Of a stretch of 59,606 nucleotides of DNA, positions 51,553 through 59,606 are shown in pieces (the stretch's first letter is position 1; each line of letters opens with the position of its first letter). Below the pieces are notes generated by a model. It ran no database searches, was not told the DNA's origin, and saw nothing but the letters and a program-made list of their open reading frames with translations. The position numbers were made by a program, and so were the translations under genes. Source of the stretch: Tepidanaerobacter acetatoxydans_A (GTDB lineage Bacteria; Bacillota; Thermosediminibacteria; Thermosediminibacterales; Tepidanaerobacteraceae); assembly GCA_022840405.1 (NCBI GenBank), contig JALHJR010000014.1:1-59606 (forward strand), written 5' to 3'.

Positions 51553-54500
51553 CTAATTCTCCACTACCACGAAGATGCCGGGGTTAAATCCACGGATGGT
51601 GACGGTTTTTTCAATCTTGTCAACTAAAAAATCTTCTTCGATAAATTCTCTTGTGTTCGGAGCATATCTTAAAACTCTGAGGTTTTCTCCATCGCTTTCT
51701 TTAAATGGCATGATAAGCTTGAAACTGCTAAATCGCACGTTTTGGCTTGTTACTTGTATGAATTCTGATTTTATTTTTTGGCGGCCAAGTTTCTGCTTTA
51801 AGTTCTGTACTACTATGGGTTCTACTCTGCCTAGTGCTATACAAGCATCTTCATCACTGCCATAATCATCTACTCCAATGTCATAAAGGGTAATATCCGC
51901 CCATTTTGACAGGGTATCTAGAATAGATATCCTGTCATTTTTTCGCCCGTCAAAACTGATTTTTCTGACTAAAACATCCTGACCCATTATTTCATCTAGA
52001 TCTACTTCTACAGAGCGCTTATCGGTATATCTTCTGTCGATAATCAAGGTGTCCTCACTATAGACAAGATTGCTTCTGACTTCGCCTATCCGCAGTTCAT
52101 CTTTGACACTGTATTCTTCATTGGGAATGTAGCTGCCTTCTTTTACTACGCTTAAGGCTCCAAATATTTCATATTCATGATCACCGTCATTTCGTATGCG
52201 AATAGTATATATACCCGGTTTTAGTCGATTCCGTCCGGTAGGAAGATATACCTTAAGCACCGTCTTTCCGTTCTCATCAGCTGCTACCCTCACTCTTCTT
52301 GCCGAAATATCGTTAAAATATACTTCTACATTATTCTCGTCAAAGAAATCCCCGTAAAGTATTATAGGTTCATCTTCATCATAATTTTCTGTAACGCTTC
52401 CCGTTTCGCTGCCTGTTATAACTGGAATTGCCATTGTTGTAAAGCTCCATATGATTACATCGTTTCGCTCAGTATCCTCGTCCGCTCCGGCAAAGTATAC
52501 TATGCCGGCATTTACCATAACAGAATAAGTGGTCTGCGACATTAAGGGTTTTACGGGCACATACAGATAGGCCTTTCCGGCTGCGGTGTCCTTTACAAAA
52601 ATATAATTGTCAATATAGGTATCCCTTAGGTCTTGGTCCTCAATATTTTGTATAAAACTTATAAATTCACGGTCGATCATAGATACTTCGTTTTGCCCTT
52701 CACAAAACACTGTAGATGTTTGAAGTAAGCCAAGCCCAATATCTTTATCAAACTGCAGACTGCCATCCTCGTCTTCAAAGGTTATTTTTAAAAAATAGCG
52801 GATTGTGCCGTCAATGGTTTTGGGATTTAATCTTTTCTCATTGGACCATGCCCCGCCACCTGCCGGGTCTGTTGCAATTACCTTAGGCCTGCCGCGTGAA
52901 AGAATTTTTAACCTTACATCATCATTTGATACTCGTTGGTTGTTTTTAAAGAATAATTCTATTGAATACTCACCACTGCCGCCTTTAAAAAGGCTGTCAA
53001 TTACATTTGAATCTCGCAGTTTAACATTTAACTCGGTAATACTCTTAAACTCGATATCTTTTTTATAAACTGTTTCGAAAACTGTTCCCGCATTTTTTCC
53101 GCTTATCATTTTAAGTGTGATGTACTCTATATCTTCATTAAAGTTATAACCTTTAATAGTAAAAGCCGCTGTGCCTTTATAAATATCGAAAAGTTCAAAG
53201 GTATCAGGTTCGATTTGGTAAATGCCTATCTGGTCGTCCTTATTTCCTCCCACCGTAAATTTCATATCAAGGCACGGTAAAAACTTGCCGCTTCGATCTT
53301 GCAGTACGTCATCCGAAATAGTGAGCACATAGTATTTGCCCCAATCCAGTTTGTCTTGCGGATAAATGAGCAGTTTTGTCCTTTGTTTTCCTCCTTCATT
53401 ATAATATTCGAAGCGAATCTTGGAAATCTTTACCGCAATTTCCGGTGCATGACCTTCAACTAATGTTATTCTTTTTAGTGAAGATATTTCACCGGCACGG
53501 GGCATGACCTGGCCCTCAATATAAAAAGCAATAGGGTTATCGGGTCCATAAACCGAGGTGCCGTTTACAATACATACCTTGCCTCCTGTAGAAGAATCAT
53601 CTTTGATAACACCGGGCACCATGCCTTCAATATGTTCCCAATTTAATTCGGTTTTTTCCGTTGAAGGAGTTGTCCAAAAATAAAAATCCACATCATCTTC
53701 CAAGGCATATCCGTTTATATCTTCTATGAACTCTTTTTTAACAGTAAGGCGGTATTGAGCAAGGTCTAAAAGCGGTAAATCTGGTTTTATTCGGACAGTG
53801 TTGTCGTTTACTATGTCAATATCTCCGATAGCTACCTCCTGGCAGTGCTCTTCATCTTTGAGCTCGGATTCTGTAATTTCAGGATCAAATTCAAAGGCTT
53901 TATCATGTACATTGCCTAACTCATCATAGAAAGTTTCTGTGGGCTTAGGTATCCGGTAGAGTTTAGTTTCCTCTAGAAGCTGCTGCTTATTGGTATTTTT
54001 CTCCCATTTTATGCTTCTGTCAAAGCGGATATATATAAAGCCATTGCTTGAAAGCCTGGTTCCCGATAATGATGTAATATCATCACTGCCCGATGCATCG
54101 GAGGAATAGCCCAGGATTTTAGGGCTTTGGCCCTCACTTCGCGTAATAAAACTTATCGTGATATCTTCTTCATTGGTAATTTCATAATCCTTAAGTTTAA
54201 TGGCGTCCTTTAATACTGTAAGCCTGTAGAGTGTGTTTCGCCTTAAAGGATGCTTTCCGATTCTTCCCACATCTATGCAGAGGGTTTTTTCATCCTGCAA
54301 AAGGAATATTTCTTCAGAATCCAATGTATATAGTTCATCACCGGTTTTAAGCGAAATCCTTGACTCATCGAGTATTTCTATGGGGTATTTAAAGATTAAT
54401 TTTATAGTAGGCTTTACCTCAACCTGTGTTTGATTATTCAATGGATAAGTTGACTCTATTATTTCTTGAGCCGTACCGTCTTTAGGATTTTCAATAGTAA

Positions 54501-54615
54501 AAATTCCATTATTCTCAGATTCGGCGTAAACTGCGGATATATCACAAGGGGCTTGAGAAAAAAGAACAGCTAAAACTACTAATAGAATTACTATTTCCTT
54601 TCTTAACCGAGTCAT
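51553..54615 (-). CDS. Large secreted protein with Big_5 (SbsA-like) domains
   Basis: The 1020-residue protein has a signal peptide (MTRLRKEIVILLVVLAVLF, cleavage near VYA). At least three Big_5/SbsA-type Ig-like domains follow (STYPLNNQTQVEVKPTIKLIF, LYRLTVLKDAIKL, YRLTVKKEFIED, YSVMVNAGIVYFAG), and one IPT-like domain sits at about 770-870 (EDEPIILYGDFFDENNVEVYFN). It has no own anchor. The start is ATG 54615, with GGAGG 10 bases upstream. It is the first gene of the four-gene surface operon, 10 bases before the giant IPT/TIG gene. Confidence 0.83.
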   Translation of the reverse strand: MTRLRKEIVILLVVLAVLFSQAPCDISAVYAESENNGIFTIENPKDGTAQEIIESTYPLNNQTQVEVKPTIKLIFKYPIEILDESRISLKTGDELYTLDSEEIFLLQDEKTLCIDVGRIGKHPLRRNTLYRLTVLKDAIKLKDYEITNEEDITISFITRSEGQSPKILGYSSDASGSDDITSLSGTRLSSNGFIYIRFDRSIKWEKNTNKQQLLEETKLYRIPKPTETFYDELGNVHDKAFEFDPEITESELKDEEHCQEVAIGDIDIVNDNTVRIKPDLPLLDLAQYRLTVKKEFIEDINGYALEDDVDFYFWTTPSTEKTELNWEHIEGMVPGVIKDDSSTGGKVCIVNGTSVYGPDNPIAFYIEGQVMPRAGEISSLKRITLVEGHAPEIAVKISKIRFEYYNEGGKQRTKLLIYPQDKLDWGKYYVLTISDDVLQDRSGKFLPCLDMKFTVGGNKDDQIGIYQIEPDTFELFDIYKGTAAFTIKGYNFNEDIEYITLKMISGKNAGTVFETVYKKDIEFKSITELNVKLRDSNVIDSLFKGGSGEYSIELFFKNNQRVSNDDVRLKILSRGRPKVIATDPAGGGAWSNEKRLNPKTIDGTIRYFLKITFEDEDGSLQFDKDIGLGLLQTSTVFCEGQNEVSMIDREFISFIQNIEDQDLRDTYIDNYIFVKDTAAGKAYLYVPVKPLMSQTTYSVMVNAGIVYFAGADEDTERNDVIIWSFTTMAIPVITGSETGSVTENYDEDEPIILYGDFFDENNVEVYFNDISARRVRVAADENGKTVLKVYLPTGRNRLKPGIYTIRIRNDGDHEYEIFGALSVVKEGSYIPNEEYSVKDELRIGEVRSNLVYSEDTLIIDRRYTDKRSVEVDLDEIMGQDVLVRKISFDGRKNDRISILDTLSKWADITLYDIGVDDYGSDEDACIALGRVEPIVVQNLKQKLGRQKIKSEFIQVTSQNVRFSSFKLIMPFKESDGENLRVLRYAPNTREFIEEDFLVDKIEKTVTIRGFNPGIFVVVEN

Positions 54616-54674
54616 ATAGCATCTGCCTCCATCCAAATAAACTAAGCCCTACTATTTCTTCTCTGTTTTTCCCT

Positions 54675-54683
54675 ATTATACCA
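54675..54683 (-). promoter_or_regulatory. Extended -10 promoter of the surface operon
   Basis: TGGTATAAT on the minus strand (TATAAT at 54675-54680) is an extended -10 element about 60 bases before the first gene. No good -35 box lies at 17 bases. Support is weaker than for the other promoters. Confidence 0.5.
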
Positions 54684-54896
54684 TAAAATCAGACAAGTTT
54701 TTAAATTAAGGTGAAGAATTTCAAGGAAATGTATATGACTTTTGTAAAAGTTATTGATGTTATGTTATATTAAAGGCAGCAGGGTTTCTTTCAGCAGGGG
54801 AGGATATTTTAAGGATAAAGCCATAGCTGTAGGGGCAGCGGCATTGTTAGTCGAAGAAATCTTAGTTAGTTAAAGTGTGGAAAAATGGAGGATAAA

Positions 54897-55490
54897 ATGA
54901 AAACTAAAAGTCATCTCAAACTACTTATAGAACTTTTTGCGACATTTTTTAAAATAGGGAGCTTTACCTTTGGGGGCGGCTATGCCATGATACCGCTCAT
55001 AGAACGTGAAGTGGTTGAAAATAAGAAATGGGTTACGTCCGACGAGGTCATCGATGTATTTGCCGTAGCGCAATCAATGCCGGGCGCCATTGCCATCAAT
55101 TCATCAACATTTATAGGATACAAGATAGCCGGTAAACGAGGAGCAATAATTGCTACTGCCGGTGTTATACTGCCTTCACTTTTAATTATAACTGTAATTG
55201 CGATGTTTTTTTCAAAGGTTCAAGACAGTCCTATAGTAAAGGCAGTATTTTCCGGAATCAGGCCTGCTATAGTTGCATTAATATTAACAGCAGCGATAAA
55301 GGTTTCAAAGACATCGATTGTTGATAAAATTGGTTTAGTTCTTGCGGTTTTAGCGGTTATTTTGGTTGTCGTATTTGACGTGCAGGCAATAGTTGTGATA
55401 TTAGGCGGGGCTGCAGTAGGGCTAGGCATCTATTATCTGTTTCCATTAAAAGCGGCAAGAATTCTAAACAGCGGAGGCCATAAAGATTGA
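54897..55490 (+). CDS. Half-size chromate-type (CHR) transporter, first pair, subunit 1
   Basis: The 197-residue membrane protein comprises one CHR domain of about six hydrophobic segments. It has the family signature FGGGYAMIPLIEREVV near the start and SMPGAIAINSSTFIGYK. Short-chain CHR proteins work as pairs encoded side by side; the family exports chromate or a related anion, but the natural substrate in anaerobes is unproven. The start is ATG 54897, with GGAG 6 bases upstream. Its stop overlaps the TTG start of the next gene (TTGA). Confidence 0.9.
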   Translation: MKTKSHLKLLIELFATFFKIGSFTFGGGYAMIPLIEREVVENKKWVTSDEVIDVFAVAQSMPGAIAINSSTFIGYKIAGKRGAIIATAGVILPSLLIITVIAMFFSKVQDSPIVKAVFSGIRPAIVALILTAAIKVSKTSIVDKIGLVLAVLAVILVVVFDVQAIVVILGGAAVGLGIYYLFPLKAARILNSGGHKD

Positions 55491-56062
55491 TTTATTTACA
55501 GTTGTTTTTATCATTTATGAAAATCGGATTATTTAGTTTCGGCGGCGGCTATGCCATGATACCGCTTATACAAAGGGAAATTGAAAACCATGGGTGGCTT
55601 TCTGCCTCAGAATTTATCGATATTATAGCGATAGCCGAAATGACTCCCGGACCGATTGCAGTAAATTCTGCTACTTTTGTGGGATATAAGGCAGCGGGTA
55701 TATTAGGCGGAATTGTTGCAACTTTTGGCGTTGCGCTGCCGTCTTTAGTGTTGATTTTAATAGTTTCAAGGTATTTTTTTAAATTTCAAGATCACCCTTT
55801 AAATAAGATGCTCTTTTACGGTATAAGACCGGTTATTGTCGGGCTCATCTTTTCCGCTGCGGTGTTTGTTGCTCAAACTGCATTTTTTAAAGAAGATATT
55901 GTATTTAATTTAAGTTATATATTGAAAAATTTCCTGTGTGTAATTAATTTCAAAAGTGTGCTTATATTCGCTGTTTCATTGATATGTCTTGTTAAATTTA
56001 AAATAAATCCGATTTTGATGATCGTAATTGCCGGGATTTTAGGGGTTGTCTTTGCTTTTTAA
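55487..56062 (+). CDS. Half-size chromate-type (CHR) transporter, first pair, subunit 2
   Basis: The 191-residue membrane protein is homologous to its partner: SFGGGYAMIPLIQREIE, then EMTPGPIAVNSATFVGYKAAG. The start is TTG, overlapping the partner's stop by three bases, so the pair is translationally coupled. The two halves probably insert in opposite topology to form one transporter. Confidence 0.9.
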   Translation: MIYLQLFLSFMKIGLFSFGGGYAMIPLIQREIENHGWLSASEFIDIIAIAEMTPGPIAVNSATFVGYKAAGILGGIVATFGVALPSLVLILIVSRYFFKFQDHPLNKMLFYGIRPVIVGLIFSAAVFVAQTAFFKEDIVFNLSYILKNFLCVINFKSVLIFAVSLICLVKFKINPILMIVIAGILGVVFAF

Positions 56063-56104
56063 TGATTTGTTTTGATGCTTTAAGCTGCTATTTAAAAATA
56101 CACT

Positions 56105-57508
56105 CTACTTTTTTCCCCAGCATTCAACCTTACCTAGGCCGGGTATTTTACTGGGATCAAAGACCGGATTTTTGCCTTCCTTTAGTTGTGATACATAGTC
56201 TTCAAATGCAGCATAAGCAATTGGACCAAGTTTTGCTATAACTACTAGGTTTACAATAGCCATAATTCCCATAAATATATCTGCGGAATCCCATACAAGG
56301 CCAAAGTTGCCGATGGAACCAAAGAATACCATTAACAAAACCAAAATCCTGTAAATATTTAGATATACGGGATTTGACTCTATAAATTCTATATTTGTTT
56401 CTCCATAGTAATAATTGCCGATAATAGAACTAAATGCAAACAACAAAACACATATGGCTATAAATGTATTTCCCCAATCACCGACTTGGGAACTTATTGC
56501 AGCCTGCGTAAGCTGAACACCTTGCAAATCGGTACCTGTTTCTAAAAGGCCGGAAAGTAATATAACAAATGCAGTTGCGCTGCAAACTAAAAGCGTGTCA
56601 GCATAGACGCCTAAGGTTTGAATAAGACCCTGTTTTGCAGGGTGGGAAGTAGCCGCAGTCGCCGCTGCATTTGGGACACTGCCCATACCGGCCTCATTAG
56701 AAAATAAACCTCTTCTTACACCATTCATTATAGCAGCACCCAAAGTACCGCCTGCGACCTGTCTTAATCCAAAGGCACTTGTAAATATAAGTGCAAACAT
56801 TTTGGGGACCAGTCTATAGTTTATTATCATAATATATAATGCAACACCAATGTACAATGTTGCCATGACTGGAACTATAACAGATGATACATTGGCAATT
56901 CTCCTGACTCCTCCAAATATGATATAGCCCACTACAACAAACAAAGCAATCCCCATATATAACGGCTTGATATTAAATGCCTTATCAAAGGCTCCTGCTA
57001 TGGTATTGGCTTGAACTGAATTAAAAATAAGTCCAAAGGTAATTGCTGTCAGTATAGAAAAAAATATCCCCAGACTTCTTTTCCCCAACGCCTGTTCTAT
57101 GTAATAAGCAGGCCCTCCTCTGTAAGTATCTTTATCCCTTACTTTATAAATTTGTCCTAAGGTACTTTCGACAAAACTCGTAGCTCCGCCTATTAATGCG
57201 ATAATCCACATCCAAAACACTGCACCGGGTCCACCTGCCGAAATCGCAATAGCCACTCCTGCAATATTCCCCGTGCCTATACGAGAGGCTGCAGAAATAC
57301 AAAATGCCTGAAATGCCGAAATACCTTTCTTGCCTTCGATGATTCCAGTTGCCTCTGTCGTAAGTTGGATCATGTTACCTATTAACCTAAACTGCCCAAA
57401 TCTAATTTTTACAGTAAAATAAATTCCTAACCCTATCAGCATAACTATAAGAACATACGAATAAAGCCAATTGTTTAAGTTGCTTACGAGGGTTTCCAAA
57501 AAAAGCAT
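56105..57508 (-). CDS. AGCS-family sodium/amino-acid symporter
   Basis: This 467-residue membrane protein of the alanine/glycine:cation symporter family has about ten hydrophobic segments. Signatures are AFCISAASRIGTGNIAGVAIAI, GGPGAVFWMWIIAL and RGLFSNEAGMGSVPNAAA. Members carry alanine, glycine or glutamine with Na+ or H+. The gene just upstream is a ruined glutaminase, and AlsT-type members next to glsA carry glutamine, so glutamine is a plausible substrate. The start is ATG 57508, with GGAGG 7 bases upstream. Confidence 0.92.
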   Translation of the reverse strand: MLFLETLVSNLNNWLYSYVLIVMLIGLGIYFTVKIRFGQFRLIGNMIQLTTEATGIIEGKKGISAFQAFCISAASRIGTGNIAGVAIAISAGGPGAVFWMWIIALIGGATSFVESTLGQIYKVRDKDTYRGGPAYYIEQALGKRSLGIFFSILTAITFGLIFNSVQANTIAGAFDKAFNIKPLYMGIALFVVVGYIIFGGVRRIANVSSVIVPVMATLYIGVALYIMIINYRLVPKMFALIFTSAFGLRQVAGGTLGAAIMNGVRRGLFSNEAGMGSVPNAAATAATSHPAKQGLIQTLGVYADTLLVCSATAFVILLSGLLETGTDLQGVQLTQAAISSQVGDWGNTFIAICVLLFAFSSIIGNYYYGETNIEFIESNPVYLNIYRILVLLMVFFGSIGNFGLVWDSADIFMGIMAIVNLVVIAKLGPIAYAAFEDYVSQLKEGKNPVFDPSKIPGLGKVECWGKK

Positions 57509-57637
57509 CAAAAAACCTCCTTGTTATTCTATTTTGGGTGAAACTGTACTTTCTTTTGCATATTTTCTAATATTTACTTTTAAGCAGTCACCTCCCATAC
57601 AGCTTTGCTGTTTTGCTGAAAGTTTTCATCCCTCCTT

Positions 57638-58098
57638 TTAAAAGATGCCAAGATTTAATCTTTGAGATAATGATTTCATTATTTCATACCCTGCTATAGA
57701 ATGACCGTTTTCATCCAATGGTGGGCTAAATATGCCTATTCCAATTCTTCCGGGCACTGCCGCCATGATGCCCTGCCTACTCCAGATTTGGATGGAACGC
57801 CTACTTCTGCCGCATATTGACCGCTGATATTATACATTCATTTTCAAAGACTTTCTCTTTGTTGTCCATAAGAGCTAACATCAAAGCAATCACCTTTGAT
57901 ATACCTTGCATTGTAAACTTAACATCAAAGCCTCCTTGTTTATATATATTTCTATTCTCATCTATTATGCATATCCCCAGTGCATATCCCCAGATGATTG
58001 GGATTTGCTTTTGACAAAGCAGGCATGTAACTTGCAACTTTGCCTTGCTTTGCAAGAGCTCGATTTTCTTCAAGAACTTCTTCCAATATTTTTTCCAT
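57638..58098 (-). pseudogene. glsA: Glutaminase remnant
   Basis: Pieces of a serine-type glutaminase appear in order on the minus strand but in different frames: GKVASYMPALSKANPNHLGIC, then FTMQGISKVIALMLALMD with the SxxK active-site motif, then YAAEVGVPSKSGV and IGIFSPPLDENGHSIAG to a normal end. Lesions are a 13-base tandem duplication (57968-57980 repeated at 57981-57993), an internal deletion near 57845 of roughly 165 codons judged by memory of family length, and a one-base loss near 57790. It cannot encode an active enzyme. It lies upstream of the AGCS symporter, as in glsA-alsT pairs. Confidence 0.88.
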
Positions 58099-58241
58099 AG
58101 CACACCATCCTAACTATGTATTAGCCATTCCACGCTATTACCATTGCTTCTTTAAGCAGCTTTTTATATGAAATCAGCCTTTCTTTTTTTTAAAATAAGT
58201 GTTAAACTCATGGATAGATTATCAAAGAGGATGAAATTTAC

Positions 58242-58784
58242 ATGGGAGAACTTTGGAAACTTTTTGCTATATTTTGCCGTATCGGTGCGTTTACATTCGG
58301 GGGCGGTTATGCTATGCTCCCTCTTATTCAAAAAGAGATTGTGGAGAAAAATCAGTGGGCAACCGAGGAAGAGGTCCTGGATTATTATGCAATCGGTCAA
58401 TGCACGCCGGGGATAATCGCCGTAAATACGGCAACCTTTATAGGCTTTAAACGCAAGGGTATACCCGGTGCCATAGCTGCCACTTGCGGTATAGTGTTTC
58501 CTTCTATTGTGATTATCACTATTATTGCCACATATCTTAAACATTTTGAGGATTATGCAATTGTACAGCATGCTTTTGGCGGGATAAGGGTTGCAGTAGC
58601 GGCACTTATTTTAAATACGGTAATAAAAATGTGGAACACATCAGTAAAGGATTGGCTGGGAATACTAATATTTTCCGCATCATTTGTAGTTGTGGCATTT
58701 TTTAATATTTCGCCAATAATTGTTGTTGTAATTTCGGCAAGTTTAGGGATTTTTACAGCAAATACAAGGACTGATGTCAGATGA
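58242..58784 (+). CDS. Half-size chromate-type (CHR) transporter, second pair, subunit 1
   Basis: The 180-residue CHR-domain membrane protein has TFGGGYAMLPLIQKEIVEKN and QCTPGIIAVNTATFIGFKRKG. It is the equivalent of the protein at 54897. GAGGATG lies upstream of its ATG. Its stop overlaps the next start (ATGA). Confidence 0.9.
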   Translation: MGELWKLFAIFCRIGAFTFGGGYAMLPLIQKEIVEKNQWATEEEVLDYYAIGQCTPGIIAVNTATFIGFKRKGIPGAIAATCGIVFPSIVIITIIATYLKHFEDYAIVQHAFGGIRVAVAALILNTVIKMWNTSVKDWLGILIFSASFVVVAFFNISPIIVVVISASLGIFTANTRTDVR

Positions 58785-59344
58785 TATACATAAGATTATT
58801 TCTGGAATTTTTCAAGACAGGTTTATTTGCCATAGGCGGTGGGCTTGCAACCATACCTTTTCTTCAAGATATATCTCGCAAAACCGGCTGGTTTACATCA
58901 CAGGAATTGGTTGACATGATCGCCATATCCGAATCCACTCCCGGGCCTATCGGCATCAATATGGCAACATATATAGGCTATGAAACTGCTAATCTGGCAG
59001 GGGCAATAATTGCCGTCATAGGGGAGGTTACCCCGTCTGTAATCATTATCGCACTTATTGCACATTACTATCTGAAATTCAGTGAACACCCCATGGTACA
59101 GTCAGGCTTTTACGGCATACGACCTGCCGTAGCCGGTCTGATAGGTGCTGCAGGGTTTGAAGTTGCCAAAATTTCTCTTTTTAATATTGATAAATACCTG
59201 CTTTCACATAATATTTTTGATATCATAAATATAAAGTCCATCTTACTGTTTACGGCAATTGTGTTTTTACTAAATAAATATAAAAAACACCCAATATATT
59301 TTCTATTGGGTGCGGCTATAATTGGAATAATATTTAAATTTTAA
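58781..59344 (+). CDS. Half-size chromate-type (CHR) transporter, second pair, subunit 2
   Basis: The 187-residue CHR-domain membrane protein has AIGGGLATIPFLQDIS and ESTPGPIGINMATYIGYE. The GGGYAMIPL signature of its relatives has changed to GGGLATIPF, so it may face a different substrate or membrane side. It overlaps its partner by four bases. Confidence 0.9.
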   Translation: MIYIRLFLEFFKTGLFAIGGGLATIPFLQDISRKTGWFTSQELVDMIAISESTPGPIGINMATYIGYETANLAGAIIAVIGEVTPSVIIIALIAHYYLKFSEHPMVQSGFYGIRPAVAGLIGAAGFEVAKISLFNIDKYLLSHNIFDIINIKSILLFTAIVFLLNKYKKHPIYFLLGAAIIGIIFKF

Positions 59345-59606
59345 TTAAATAGGTGTAAAAAGTCGCCTGAAAAGCTGCCAAAACAATCTCATTTTATGTC
59401 ATTTTGAATAAACTGCGAACTAAGCAGTGTCTATATAATTCTGAATAAAGCAGGGTTCTAGCCTTCTAAATGGTAGGTTTCTATCATGCCGAGTAAAGTA
59501 AAGCGACCTGTCATTGTTATGAATATATACCTAAACAAAGACGCACTTAACTAAGGGTGGTTGATTAATCACCCTTCGACCAGCTCAAAGAGCAATACCC
59601 AAAAAA
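59345..59606. other. Window end, no gene seen
   Basis: This AT-rich stretch has one hairpin (AAGGGTG/CACCCTT, 59553-59576), followed by CGACCAGCTCAAAGAGC, which resembles common Clostridia intergenic repeats. The hairpin could end the transporter transcript, though it is 200 bases away. Confidence 0.5.

Noticed and set aside
54757..54873. A 38-codon frame upstream of the first CHR pair
   Set aside because: It has no clear RBS and no recognisable family. It could be a gene fragment, but support is too thin to list.

Overview
The window reads as a chromosomal segment of a spore-forming, low-GC, Gram-positive anaerobe of class Clostridia. The support is an alpha/beta-type small acid-soluble spore protein, a SpoIIR-like protein, SLH-anchored surface proteins, strong AGGAGG ribosome binding sites and sigma-A style promoters with 17-base spacers. 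A Thermosediminibacterales/Tepidanaerobacter-like host would fit, but that is inference. No tRNA, rRNA, CRISPR array or complete insertion sequence was seen.

Layout. (1) 1-8400: repeats, an acidic SLH surface-layer protein with a long 5' leader, a LonB-type protease, a FemAB-type aminoacyltransferase and a chemotaxis receptor with almost no outer sensor, all on the minus strand. (2) 8400-22460, minus strand: pyrG, an MBL-fold hydrolase, argS, and the operon pyrB-pyrC-carB-pyrK-pyrD-pyrF-pyrE behind a clear PyrR attenuator; carA is absent. (3) 22470-31360, plus strand: pheA, then aroF-tyrA-aroB-aroA-aroC-chorismate mutase-aroE-aroK-aroQ. All seven shikimate steps and the branches to phenylpyruvate and 4-hydroxyphenylpyruvate are present. 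The aro operon is preceded by a promoter, a 51-codon leader peptide loaded with Phe/Tyr/Trp codons, and an intrinsic terminator. (4) 31390-36700, minus strand: murI, a peptidoglycan-binding/beta-propeller fusion, a SASP, an Orn/Lys/Arg decarboxylase and spoIIR. (5) 37040-40850, plus strand: a radical SAM/SPASM protein with an ArsR regulator, and the UPF0237 (ACT)/UPF0210 pair. (6) 40850-42120: a gene-free repeat island with a cluster of DnaA boxes. (7) 42120-54640, minus strand: a compact four-gene operon for very large secreted IPT/TIG and Ig-like proteins with an SLH anchor. (8) 54890-59340: two pairs of half-size chromate-type transporters flanking an AGCS amino-acid symporter and a decayed glutaminase gene.

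Main points for follow-up. The aro leader is a candidate ribosome-mediated attenuator responding to all three aromatic amino acids. The CTP synthase has Gly in place of the catalytic Cys of its glutaminase domain, carA is missing from the pyr operon, and glsA is a wreck; together these suggest weakened dependence on glutamine-derived nitrogen. The 12.5-kb surface operon looks like an undescribed cell-envelope structure.
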